This document shows positions 11,601 to 22,874 of a stretch of 64,000 nucleotides of DNA, piece after piece. This DNA comes from Cordia subcordata (taxonomy: Eukaryota > Streptophyta > Magnoliopsida > Boraginales > Cordiaceae), in contig JAPTOF010000004.1 in NCBI GenBank assembly GCA_028554755.1, positions 2,714,501-2,778,500 on the forward strand, written 5' to 3'. The notes below the pieces were generated by a model that was not told the DNA's origin, did not search any database, and saw nothing but the letters and a program-made list of their open reading frames with translations. The first letter of the stretch is position 1; each line of letters begins with the position of its first letter. The translations under genes and the position numbers were made by a program.

Positions 11601-13205
11601 ACTAATGCACAATAGAAATATTATATACTTTTCATTTAATAAAAAAATTCAATCCGTACAAAGCATGATATCAAAAATACTAGCATGCTAATATAAAATT
11701 GTTATAGCATAATCCTTGTTAGTTGTCAGTTAGTTAAAAGGAAAAACTGGAAAAATATTCCTTTGCTACAAAAACATGTTATAAATAGTAGCCTTTTTTC
11801 TTTGAAAAGTCAAAAATTTTCTAGTACCCACACAAAATTTTTCTGGTATACACACACAGAACACACACATATTAGATCAATTCTTTATTCTCTTTCTTGG
11901 TCACCAAGCAACTTATAATTTTCTTAACTTTTTTCCTTGTCGAAAAGAAAAGAACAAAATTCTTGTTGGCAATTCTATTAATTGGAAACTAATAATTTAT
12001 GAAAAGATAAACACCCATTTAGACAATCTTAATTTGTGTATTTAAGGTTGTTAAATCCTAGACCAACTAGGTTTTCTTTTCCAATTGAACATATAATGCC
12101 TCTCATTTTCCTAAAAAGATAGTATGATTTTTTTCCCCAAAAAACAAACACAGTTAAATAGCTTTGTAGGATACATAAATTAAATAATTTTGTTTATCTT
12201 AAGGTTGTAATTAAGTCATATTCCAACTAGATTTTGGTTTCCTATCAACAAAGGCAATTTAGTCCAAAAGAACATTTTTAGCGTGTTCCTTACTTTCATG
12301 TGGTTGTACAATTTTATTCTAAATGGTGAACCTTTTTTTTTTTTCAAATGTCCAAAGTTATCCTTATACAACAAACACTAAACAGTGACCAATCAACATG
12401 GGAAATTTTGTTATTCGATTTTAAAATTGCTTTTCTCTCGTACATACGATTTTAAACTCTAACTAGAGTATATCCCATGCAATGCACATAAGAAATGTGT
12501 ATTTTTAATATCTTTATTTTTTATTGATGGTCAATTTTCACATTTTATGTGATGCTAAAATATTAATATACCTTTATTCTTGGTAAGTTGTCAATACTAA
12601 TTATAATTTTATGAAAGATTTTCAGTAATTGGTTAGACCTTTTCTTGTATGTCGTGAAAGACAATAGAATCACAACATGTAGAAAAATACATTTCATTTT
12701 GCCATATTCACTTTTCTTTATTGTGGTATATAATTTAATAATTCCACTGAACATACTTAATTATGGATTTAATTAATGTTTAAAAGTAAAACCCATTAAT
12801 TATTCTCATACATGTTTTGAGCAAAATTCTAGCTTGTTTACATACTTGACAACATTAATTTCGGTTGGCTTATTTAAATTTCGGTTTTTAACTAATATGT
12901 TGAAATATTAATTTTGATTCTCTAAAAAAATTGTATTCTCGAAAACCATTTATACTTTCCACCATGGGAAATGAACTATTATTTCTTCTTTTTTGCCAAA
13001 CAATCCCAACTACATACACACATGTTGGACAATGCATTGGAAATGATAATATACATATTGGTGGTAGTTAGACAACTAATAAAGATGAAAAATAAAAGAA
13101 AAAGTTACAAAGTTATTCAATAAGGGTGGATATGTCAAAAGATATAGTAAATTACGTATTTGTCCTCATTTTGCCTATTTTTGGCCAAGTTTTTTTGGCC
13201 ACAAA
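11601..13205. other. AT-rich intergenic stretch
   Basis: No gene, RNA or clear mobile element is supported. Short ORFs are AT-driven. Confidence 0.6.
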
Positions 13206-14173
13206 TATTTTTCCTTTTTTATATTACATGCAAAAATAAACTATTTTTAGATGGGTTTCAAAAGTAACCTAATCTTGTTTTCAAAATGCGTCTCATGTGT
13301 TCCTGGAATGCGTTCCTCACTCTCAAAATGTGATGAACAGTAAAGATAAAAAATAAATTCAAAACTTAAAACTATGTGCGCTAGAAACACGACATGTTTA
13401 AAATTCAAATACATCGTGCTTCTAGAATGCGGCCCTCATGCGACACATTTCCAGTGCGCAGTCCGCACTCCCAAAACCCGCCAGCATTATTTAAATTTCC
13501 CCCCAACTGCACCCCCTTCCCTATTCTCCCCCATTTTTTCAGATTTTTACCAAAATTTCTCCCACCCATACTCGAAATTCTCTCTTTGAAAAACTCCAAG
13601 TCCTAGGATCTAGCCTCTGTTTTGTAAGTTATTTATTTTACATTATGTTTTATTATTATATTTTATGTTTCTTAAGTTATATAATTTCTTGTAAATTTGT
13701 ATAATGTTGTTTGTTATAAATATGTTTAATGTTATTTTACTTGGAATTTTAATGTTGATTTTTTAATTTTTAAGTTAAATAAAATGCTGTATTGATGTTT
13801 AATTGTATTTTGTTTGCAAATAATGTTTAGATGCTTATTTATGAGATGCATTTTATAGAGTTGTTAAAGTTTAGATTATAATTTGTTTATTTGTTATCCT
13901 TTGTTTATGAGATAGTTTAGTTGTTAAAGTTTAGGATATAAAGAAATTTAGTAATTTAATAATTTTGTAATTTAATAAATTAGTAATTTGATAATTTAAG
14001 AAGTCAGTAATTTAATAAGTGAGGGATTTATATTTTTTTTAAGAAATTTAAGTTAGTTAATTGTAGAAAATTTGGGATTTAGGAATTTAAAAAAGTTAAG
14101 TTAGTTAATTTTAAAAATTTAATATTTAAGTGTAGGGTTTATGGTTTAGGGTTTATATTTGTGCATTATTATT

Positions 14174-14206
<33 letters not shown>

Positions 14207-15089
14207 GCGTTTAGGTCCGGCATGTTGGTCTCCAACGAGGACGTCAACAATTGGTTGCAGCACGTACACGTCGTCACTTTGTACGTCCACTATTACGTGT
14301 ACAACATAATGATTCCAATTACAGCGAGCGGTGCCGTACACGTCCTCTGGTAGTAATAAATCTTCTGCATGTAACATCCCATCTAGGGTCACTATAACAC
14401 AAATTAACTCTATCGATAGTTGGACGCAAATTGAGCTTCATAATTACACGAGAAACAAATTGATTGTGTGTGGTATCCAGAAGAATTTTGATTTTTCGTG
14501 GAATACTTGGACTTGTGTAGTCGAGACCGTAATCAGGCATAATTCTTTAACCACTGTAATTTGGTAGAAACTTATAGTAATTGAAGTAGGATGGTTTGAG
14601 TGTTGAATGAGCCAGTGGGAGGAGGGGTAGGGCTTTATATAAGTAGAAAACGCGAGTGAGATTTCTGAATAACTTCTGTCGCATGCGTGCCGTGAAATGA
14701 CCCGAGCATGACCAGTGGCAAAGAATATATTCGATTTGTCGAAACGAATTCTCAGTGTGCTCACTCATTTCCATAACGCGCCCCTGGCTCCCAGAGTGCA
14801 CTAGGGCAAATAAATTCCCTGTCCACACGTCTCTTCGGGCTAAAGAGTCTCTGCAAAGGTTGTTAAATACCTTAGATAGGTTTTGGAAATGTGCGGCGCA
14901 TTCTAGGAGAGAAGACGTGTTTTGGGAGCGAGGGTCTCATTCTGGGAGTAAGGGTCTCATTCTAGAAGCGAGTGACTTATTCTAGCAGCGCGGCAAACAC
15001 ATTTTGAAAGTGAGATTGGGTTAGATTTGAAAACCATCTGAAAATGGGTCATTTTTGCATGCAATATCAAAATTTGGGTAAAGAAAAAT
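13206..15089. mobile_element. Mutator-like (MULE) or foldback element with long inverted ends
   Basis: The left end (about 13206-13290) and right end (about 14999-15089) are inverted copies sharing CATGCAAAAAT, then TTTTAGATGG / TTTCAGATGG, a TCTAACCCAATCT-like word and TTTCAAAATG. Subterminal repeats of TTCTAGAATGNGNCCCT occur on both sides (about 13418-13436, and 14900-14990 inverted). The interior holds TATTTAAAT followed by a CT-rich tract (13490-13600), like a captured promoter and leader, then a T-rich stretch, a (GTT)n microsatellite and a GC-richer Arg-rich open stretch at about 14212-14370. No transposase was recognised and no target duplication was fixed, so the ends are approximate. 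Confidence 0.5.
14169..14206. repeat. (ATT)n-(GTT)n trinucleotide microsatellite
   Basis: Pure GTT repeats preceded by ATT repeats; they give the poly-Asn or poly-Val tracts in the overlapping ORFs. Confidence 0.85.
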
Positions 15090-15475
15090 CCTCTAATTCT
15101 CTACCTCTCGGCAGCAATGGTTATTATTTATTTTTAGCTGACCATGTAGCTCACCATTGCTCATTACGATTCGCCACAGCTATTTATTTTTAAACCAAAA
15201 TAACACATTTTCATTTTTTAGTTTGGGGGGCGTACGAGACAACACACGTGTTTGGCAAACATGCAGATAAGTACTAATTAGGTCGCTTGTAGGGCTTAGG
15301 TCATAGTGTGTTTGTGCCTATCAAACGTTTGAGGGAGTCAGAAAAGGTCACAACCAGTCCATCCTAGGCTTGATATGCACAATTCAGCACAAGCCAACCC
15401 ATTGCCTAATAAGAAGGGTGTGTCATTCATCTCTTTCTGTCATAAGAGTGGGAACATGTTGGCTAATGTAAGCCA
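15090..15475. other. Spacer between the MULE-like and Copia elements
   Basis: No gene is supported in this stretch. Confidence 0.5.
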
Positions 15476-15480
15476 TCATC

Positions 15481-15911
15481 TGTAAGCGCAATATAGGATC
15501 ATATACATGAATTTACAATATAAAATTAAAAGACATAATTGATAGTGGAAGCACATACCTGTTTGAGCTATTATTGTTAAAGAATTGTTATTGAAGAAAT
15601 AACTGTCACCCAGCTTAGGCTTAGATCTTCCTCTCCCTGCTTTATTTAATATTAATGGATGTTTATGGGAACAACTGCTAGGTTAAGAGTAGGAGAGGGG
15701 ACCTAACCCTATTTATAATAAATTCTGATAGTCCTACCCATAAAAGGATTTATCAGAATATGGGCCTACGCACAAAAGAATCGTATGGATTTATGAGGTG
15801 GGCTAAAACCAATATGATCACAAAGCCCAACTTGTGAACCATATATTTAGCCTATTTTATAAAACCAAAAATAATTAACAGTAGCCTACTTTAAAGAGAA
15901 ATTTTCCAACA
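15481..15911 (-). repeat. 3' LTR of the decayed Copia element
   Basis: 431 bp, equal in length to the partner at 21337-21767. The ends on the + strand are TGTAAGCGCA and TTTTCCAACA. Confidence 0.93.
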
Positions 15912-16649
15912 GTCTCCCACTTTAAAGAGAATGTGGCCACAATTTTTAAAAATATTCTGATTCACAAGATTAAACCTCGAGCGCATATCCGAACCAACAT
16001 GATTGTCAAACATCGAATCATGACAACCATAGTGTTCCATATTGACACAAGACTTTCCATGATCACAAATGTCATCCAACCTTATTGTCATGGACCAAAC
16101 ATACGGCAGCGTAGCAAGAAACTAGCACCAATATGTGATCAAAATGTGCTATTTCTTTGTCAGTCCTCCACATGATTTCTCCAATATCAGCATTTAAAGC
16201 AAGAGAAATCTATTGTTCTTATCCTCACAAAATAGCGTTCAATATGCTAGAGGAAAGAACACATATCCTCACAAAATGGCATTCAACAGGCCAGAGGATA
16301 GATTATTCTTAACCTCACAAAATGGCGATTAACATGCCAGATGTAAGAATACATATCTCCAACCAAAATGTGTCTTTATGGAGATATTAAACACAATAAG
16401 GGATCTTATCGCAATGGACACCAAACATAAGATCCTCAATAAAATATGAATATGAGTAATCACAATATACAATTATATTGTAAACCATAAAATAACATCC
16501 TATTGTACGAATGCACTAATGTGCAAAGCAAAACATAAAATAATGGGAACATCCGACGGTATATGATGATATAAAACTCCCACTAGACAATAGCATAAAA
16601 AAGATTGTAAAATACTCATATTCCTAACATGTTTCACAAAAAACATAAG

Positions 16650-16865
16650 TCAAAGACCCTTGGACAAGAAGTCAATTAATACGTCATCACTAGCAATTCG
16701 TTCTATATGAATGCCATTATTTTTAACAAAGTCTCTGACTACCAAGAACTTGATATCTATATGCTTGCAAGCTTTAATTTTCTTATTATTCTTTAAGAAT
16801 AGAACAACAACTCTATTATCACAATAGATCTTAATAGATCTAGTAACAGAATTTATAATTCTCAA
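16650..16865 (-). pseudogene. Copia RNase H C-terminal remnant
   Basis: A minus-strand fragment with IYCDN, KHIDIKFLVVRDFV and LIDFLSKGL, matching in order the RNase H end of Copia polyproteins (the YCDN..A and KHIDIK..F/L words). It is a broken fragment with no start of its own and lies near the 3' LTR, as expected. Confidence 0.8.
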
Positions 16866-17138
16866 AACTAGATATCATGTTTTTAAAACATATAGCAGGA
16901 GATGAGGCATCATAACAAGCCACAACTTTGCATAGTTAAAGAGGCATTATGCTGTTATTTTACACTCTTCCAAGACATGGCCCCTCCAGCTAACACAAAG
17001 ATATATCCAAAAGTAAATTTTCAATCATCTAAGCATCCAACATAGACAAAAGTAGAATATCCAACCAATTTTAGATAATCTACTTTATAGCAAACAAGCG
17101 TATAATTCTTGGTCTTTTGTAGGTAGTTTATTACCTAA

Positions 17139-17348
17139 TTAGCAACAACACAATAATCCATTCCAGGATTTATTATCAACCAAAACTCTTATCACAAAAG
17201 CGATATCAAGTCTAGTGCATACTAGATCATACAACAGGCTCTCCATAGCAATAGCACAAGGTATATCTTTCATAGAATCCCTCTTTATATCATTTTGAGG
17301 ATATTGCTTCAATTTGAGTTGATCACCTTTTACAATAAATGCACACAA
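17139..17348 (-). pseudogene. Copia reverse transcriptase / RNase H linker remnant
   Basis: Minus-strand fragment with Copia-like words MKDIPCAIAMESLLYDLVCT and RLDIAFVIRVL, corresponding to the conserved connection between reverse transcriptase and RNase H. Stops and frameshifts surround it. Confidence 0.7.
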
Positions 17349-17436
17349 GACTTACAATCCTTTATACCAAAAAAGTTCTGAAAACTCAATCAATGTAAGA
17401 TTTCGTAAAAGATTTAAAAATTTCAAGAGACCTATT

Positions 17437-17673
17437 TCAACAAAACTTAGTCCCAAGAACAAAAGAAGCATCCTCAAAATCTTTCATATTGAAAGGCTTA
17501 AGTAAATATTGTTTAGTCTCATGGAGTATACCCAAGTCATATATAACTAGCAAAATATCAGTAACATGCAATATTAGGAAGACAAATTTACTTCCACTGA
17601 TCTTGAAGTATATACATGGATCAATTCTATTTTCCTCAAAATAATAAGAAGTTACCATTTCATCAGACTTCAA
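17437..17673 (-). pseudogene. Copia reverse transcriptase palm remnant
   Basis: Minus-strand fragment with DPCIYFK, then FLILHVTDILLV where Copia enzymes carry the YVDD catalytic box, then FNMKDFEDASFVLG. The YVDD box is altered (HVTD), so the copy is catalytically dead as well as truncated. Confidence 0.8.
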
Positions 17674-18844
17674 ATATTCATTGCCTTGAGGCTTGATTCA
17701 AAACCATAAATAGATTTTCTAAGTCTACAAGCCATGTTATTCTGACCAATAGTAGTAAACCCTCAGGCTATTTTATGTCGACTTATAGATATATATATCA
17801 TTATTGAAAAAAACTATTTTCACATCCATAAAAGATATTAATAGCTCAAAGAATATTTTATAGAAACAAGTGAAAAAAGATTTCGTTGTAATCTATACCT
17901 TTTCTTTGGGTAAAGCATTTTATAACTAATCTCACCTTTGGCCTCTCAATCTTCTTTATGAGATCTCTCTTGGTCTTAAAGACCCATTTGCAACCAATAA
18001 GATTATCTCCTTTAAGAAGATCAACAAGTTCCCAAATTTATTTTCATCATAGATTGCATCTTATTTCTCATAGCATTCAAATAAATGTGATAATCATTAT
18101 AGATGAAAGGTTTTCTTTATATAATAGACCTTTTAAATGTTGTTCATCATTAAATCATAAGGTTGTGAGATATCAACATGTAGATTGTCATTAGCTGTAA
18201 CATCATCATCATCTATTATAGGGTATTCACTAATATCTGGTCTCTCAATGTGAGTAGAGTACCAGCCTGACTACTTTTTAGTAGTGGAAATGAGAGATTT
18301 CTCTATCGTTATCCTCAATAGTAGGTTGAGGACATACAACATTACTAACATCCAATTATAAGAATTTGGGCATTTAAGATTTGACAATCTTAGAAACACA
18401 CATAGAAGAGTAAAACTTATATCATTAAAAATGAGTCAGATACCCAATGAAACAACTAATAGTCTTAGGGTCAGTGGTTTCTTATTTGAAAATCCTTACC
18501 TAAGTAGGACAACCCCAAACCGAAAATCAGTCAAACTAAGTTTTCTCCTTAACCAAAATTCAAAAAAAATGAGCCTTAGGGACAAACTTGTTGGGAACAT
18601 GGTTAAGTATTTAACAAGAAATTTTAATGGCTTCACTGTAAAGGTACATTAGTAGGCCAGTAATACTCATCATACTTCTTATCATATCTGTAAAGTTATA
18701 TTTTCACATTTTGATCGCACCATTTTGCTCAGGGATACTAGACATAATATACTAGCCAACAATCCCATAATTCTATGAGTACTTGATAAATGACCCTAAA
18801 TGTTGTTCGGAGATCCAAGCCTACCATAGTATTCACCTCTTCTG

Positions 18845-19042
18845 TCAGACCCAACAATTTTGATAACCTTCCCAAATTGTTTTTCTTCTTGTCTTAAAAA
18901 TTTTAAATTTCTCAATAGCGTCAGATTTTTTTTTAATTAGATAGAGGTATCTATAACAAGAAAAATCATCAATGAATGTAACAAAATATTTATTACCACA
19001 CAATATAACAGAATAAGGTCCTGTAGTATCTATGTTTAGCAC
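18845..19042 (-). pseudogene. Copia integrase core remnant
   Basis: Minus-strand fragment with LNIDTTGPY, KYFVTFIDDFSCYRYLYLIK and KKSDAIEKFKIFK, the start of the Copia integrase catalytic core including its first acidic residue. The frame ends shortly after. Confidence 0.8.
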
Positions 19043-21336
19043 TTCTAAAAGACAAACCAGTGGGTAGCATATTTCTTTTAACTTTAGTGCACTTACCCCT
19101 TATGCACCCAATATAAGTTTGAAGATCATCAAAAATTTAAAGAAGGTAAAATCTCACTATTAACGAGTCTTTCAACTCTTTCCCTAGAAATATTACCTAA
19201 CCTTTTATGCCACAGCAAAGAAAAAATTTCTTATAATTAAACTCCTTTTAGAAGCAAAATTTTTTATGTGAAAAAAGTCACGAGAACTTCCTAGGAATAA
19301 GCACAATTGGTATAAACCATTTGATAAAACACATTCACCAACAATTTTGGAATTAAAAAATAATAATTGTACTTGGTCATTTCTAAAGTGAAAATCATAA
19401 CCAATCTTGTCTAAAAAAAGAAATAGGAATCAAGTCACGTCTAAAACATTTTCTAAAATAAGTTCAAAACTAATTTTTAAATACAGACTAACAATCCTAA
19501 TGTAAGACTCTAATCCACTTGCCCCTTATCTATTTTCTCTTTGTTTAACCAAAATTGAACTTGGGCAATGAGCTCTTTTATAACATTTTCTTACAAAAAT
19601 AAAAGTTATTATCAAACTTAGTGATAGTAGATTTGAGACTTCTTACATTGTGATTTTAATCTACGATCTAGATTTGACCTTTACCACCCTTTTTAAAACT
19701 ATGACCTCTCTTCATAACATGACCCTTAGAATTCGAAGTACTAACATTTTAAAAATAGGGCTTAAAATTGGAAACAAAATATACAACTTTTGGGGTTTTA
19801 CCCTTAATTTTGTTTTCCTCAATAACATAATGGGTAATTTTTTGTCATCGATATTCTAAGATTCCTTGGTATTTCTCTCGTATAGCTATTAAGAGTTCTT
19901 TTACATTCTTCATTCAAGACAAGCCATTCAATAACTACTCAGTTATGGTCTCTTTATAGTCATTAAGTAAGATAGTTAGACTTCTCCTATTGCCAATTAT
20001 ATTACCCTTTCTTTATCACCATTTTTATCAACCAAAGCGGCATGTGCATCAAATGTAATGTCAAGTCAGCATTGATTATACTCAGATAAAACCCAATACT
20101 TGCTTTCATTTCATAATGGTTTTATCTATTCAAGACATCTAAGTAATGATGGTTCAAAGTAAATGAAACAATCCAAGAAAAGAATGCAATATCAATAAAC
20201 ATTATGCATACATACTATATTGCAAGAGTAAGCATTATAAACAAAAGAGTTCAAGCACATCGTTGTCATATCTACCTTTGGGCAAATAATTCAACATGTA
20301 AATAGGCGCTCTTTTAAAATAAAGTAATACATATAAGATCACCCCACTGAAAGAAAAGTCAACCACCTTTGGGCAATTGAACTCCCTAACAGCATTGTAA
20401 TCTTGGTCCATACTTTATGTTTATGCTAGGGGGCTAAAGCCATATAATGATCTCCTTTGAGAGAACATTGCACACTTTACCATGGTAGTTTCCCAAACAA
20501 AACGAGAAAAACCATAGATTTCATTGAGCAAATCACTTTGGTGAATTTGCCTACTTAAATCTATGCTATCAACTCATTGGGAAAAATTAATGCTTAACTT
20601 TAATCACAAAATACCATGTATGTGATTGACCGCACAATATGAAACAATTCAATATGACATGTTTCTGTGATCAATTTAAAATTGCATTCTTCAACAAATT
20701 TCACGAGCACATATGAATAATCTAGTAATAGGAGATATATAAAATTTCAAATTGAATAAAGAAAATAAATATTTTCATTAAATTCAGAGACTAAAGAAAA
20801 CTTCTAGATCAAAAAAAACATAGAAATTGCCATAGAGAAAAACATAAAATTTCAATGTTTAATTAAATTTATTTTTATAACAAAGCTAAAACAATTGTTA
20901 CTGGTGCCAAAACCAAATATTAACTTGATCCAATGACAACTCCCTTAGCAATAGAATTCTATTACATTTGCAAAAGCAAATAAATGATGGCACTGCACTT
21001 AAAAGTGCCCTAAGGACTCGTTATAGTAAGTCAATTAATGATATATTAATTAATTTAATACTTTAAAAGGAATAAGACATAAGCAATAATTCTAAAATAT
21101 CCATTGCAAGAACATTGCACCATTAATGACATATCTTAGGGCATAACAAAATATTTCAGTTTGCCAATATACAATCAAACTGAGAATTAAAAAAAAAGAA
21201 ACTAATAATAATAATAAATAAATAATAATATAAACAATCATCAACAACTTTCGTAGTTTATATGCTCAAACAAGTATTTCAATTTTTCTTAAAAAAAATA
21301 CATGTAAATCCATGTATAAGTGGCTCTGATACTACA

Positions 21337-21767
21337 TGTAAACGCAATATAGGATCATATACATGAATTTACAATATAAAATTCAAAGACATAATTGATA
21401 GCGAAAGCACATACCTGTTTGAGCCATTATTGTTAAAGAATTGTTGTTGAAGAAATAACTGTCACCCAGCCTAGGCTTAGATCTTCCTCTCCTCGCTCTA
21501 CTCAATATTAACGGATGCTTATGGGAACAATTGTTAGGTTAAAAGTAGGAGAGGAGACCTAGCCCTGTTTATAATAAATTCTGACAGTCCTACCCATAAA
21601 AGGATTTATCAGAATATGGGCCTACGCACAAAAGAACCGTATGGATTTATGAGGTGGGCTAAAACCAATATGTTCACAAAGCCCAACTTGTGAACCAGAT
21701 ATTCAACCTATTTTATAAAATTAAAAATAATTAACGGTAGCCTACTTTAAAGAGAAATTTTCCAACA
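21337..21767 (-). repeat. 5' LTR of the decayed Copia element
   Basis: 431 bp partner of 15481-15911. The primer binding site lies directly to its left on the + strand, which sets the minus orientation. Confidence 0.93.
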
Positions 21768-21772
21768 TCATC

Positions 21773-22385
21773 ATCTTTAGTCAAATCACTTGAGCTATCT
21801 TATAAATATATCAAAGCATACCATTGCAAAGCAATTCTCAGTCATTTCGCCTTAAGTTCTCTTCAAATACTTTTTACTAACTTGGGCGTAGAGTTTTTGG
21901 GAGATAAAGCCCTGTCATTGCCTTTGTTGCAGGGCTTCGAGGATCTGAACAGCACTGGTGAATTTCGAGCTTCATCGAATAGATTAAAAGATTTAAAAGA
22001 TTATTAGTTACATTAAATTCCAGATTGTTAAAAGATTTGCCAATGGGAGATTACTTACAACAATTAATTGGTTAAGACAAAATTAAAGTGAGCCCCACGA
22101 GTAAATTTTGTTCCAAGAGACTGACGGTTAAAAGAATACCGCTAACAATGAGCCTGCCAATTAAATTGCCAAATGTTTAGCGTTTGTTAGCCTTAAATGG
22201 AAAATTAGTATCTTTAATCATCTTAGATCTTAGTTGCTAAGGAAATGGACCCTACTGATTTAAGTTAGTTTTATTGTACTTCAATGAATTGTTTCATTTT
22301 GATTATTAATGCAAGTACATTTCAGTGACTCGTAAAAGAAATTTTGACTTATGTCCCGTCCGGCTGTGCCTAAAATAAAGACAAC
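21773..22385. other. Intergenic stretch
   Basis: No gene is supported. Confidence 0.5.
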
Positions 22386-22570
22386 TTACTTCTTAAACTT
22401 TTTATAAAATGTGCTTATAAGCACCCAAAATAAGCACAATCAAACACCCATTTAAGCCTCTCTGGCATGCTTATTTAAGTGCTTATAAATATCCAAAATA
22501 AAAACTTCTTCCCACATTTTATAGAAAATGCTTATAAGAACCCAAAATAAGCACTGCCAAACAAACACTT
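22386..22570. repeat. Diverged relative of the GTGTTTGGC MITE family
   Basis: Contains AATGTGCTTATAAGCACCC, AAAATAAGCACAATCAAACACCC in two pieces, and again GCTTATAAGAACCC, CAAAATAAGCACTGCCAAAC. These are the same words as in the MITEs at 22762 and 38966, arranged as inverted and direct copies. Ends are not defined. Confidence 0.4.
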
Positions 22571-22761
22571 TTTAGTTGTGACATAAACGAAGCACATTTT
22601 CCCTTGAAGATGGAAAAGAGTTCCTCCAAGATCTCCTTGTAACTTTTCGATTCTCACACTTTTTTCTTTGAACAGACCGATTTTCATACTGATGCACCAG
22701 AACTTCGACGTAGAATGATGTAATGATTTTCATTCAGAGTTGACAAATTCAAATTTAGAGA

Positions 22762-22874
22762 GTGTTTGGCTTTGCTTATTTTGGATGCTTATAAACACCT
22801 AAAAAAAGGTACTTGCACACATAATTTTTACTATTTGAATGTTTATAAGCACCAAATAAGCAAAGCCAAACACC
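22762..22874. mobile_element. Short MITE with GTGTTTGGCTTTGCTTATTT inverted ends
   Basis: About 113 bp. The left arm (GTGTTTGGCTTTGCTTATTT then GGATGCTTATAAAC) and right arm (GTTTATAAGCACC, AAATAAGCAAAGCCAAACAC) are near-perfect inverted repeats of about 40 bp. A second copy of the same length lies at 38966-39077. No clear target duplication was found. Confidence 0.7.

Larger units (their letters stand above)
15476..21772 (-). mobile_element. Complete but decayed Ty1/Copia retrotransposon, minus orientation
   Basis: Two 431-bp LTRs (15481-15911 and 21337-21767), each with TG...CA ends when read from either strand, are flanked by the identical 5-bp target duplication TCATC (15476-15480 and 21768-21772). 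On the minus strand the 5' LTR is the right-hand copy. A primer binding site matching initiator-Met tRNA (GTATCAGAGCC) lies just inside it at about 21321-21336, and a purine-rich tract (AAAGTGGGAGAC) abuts the other LTR at about 15912-15923. By eye the LTRs differ at about 29 of 431 sites, mostly transitions. The interior keeps only broken pieces of integrase, reverse transcriptase and RNase H in an order consistent with Copia. Confidence 0.93.

Noticed and set aside
14153..14392. Minus-strand frame with a poly-Asn end
   Set aside because: The poly-Asn is the (GTT)n microsatellite; no recognised domain.
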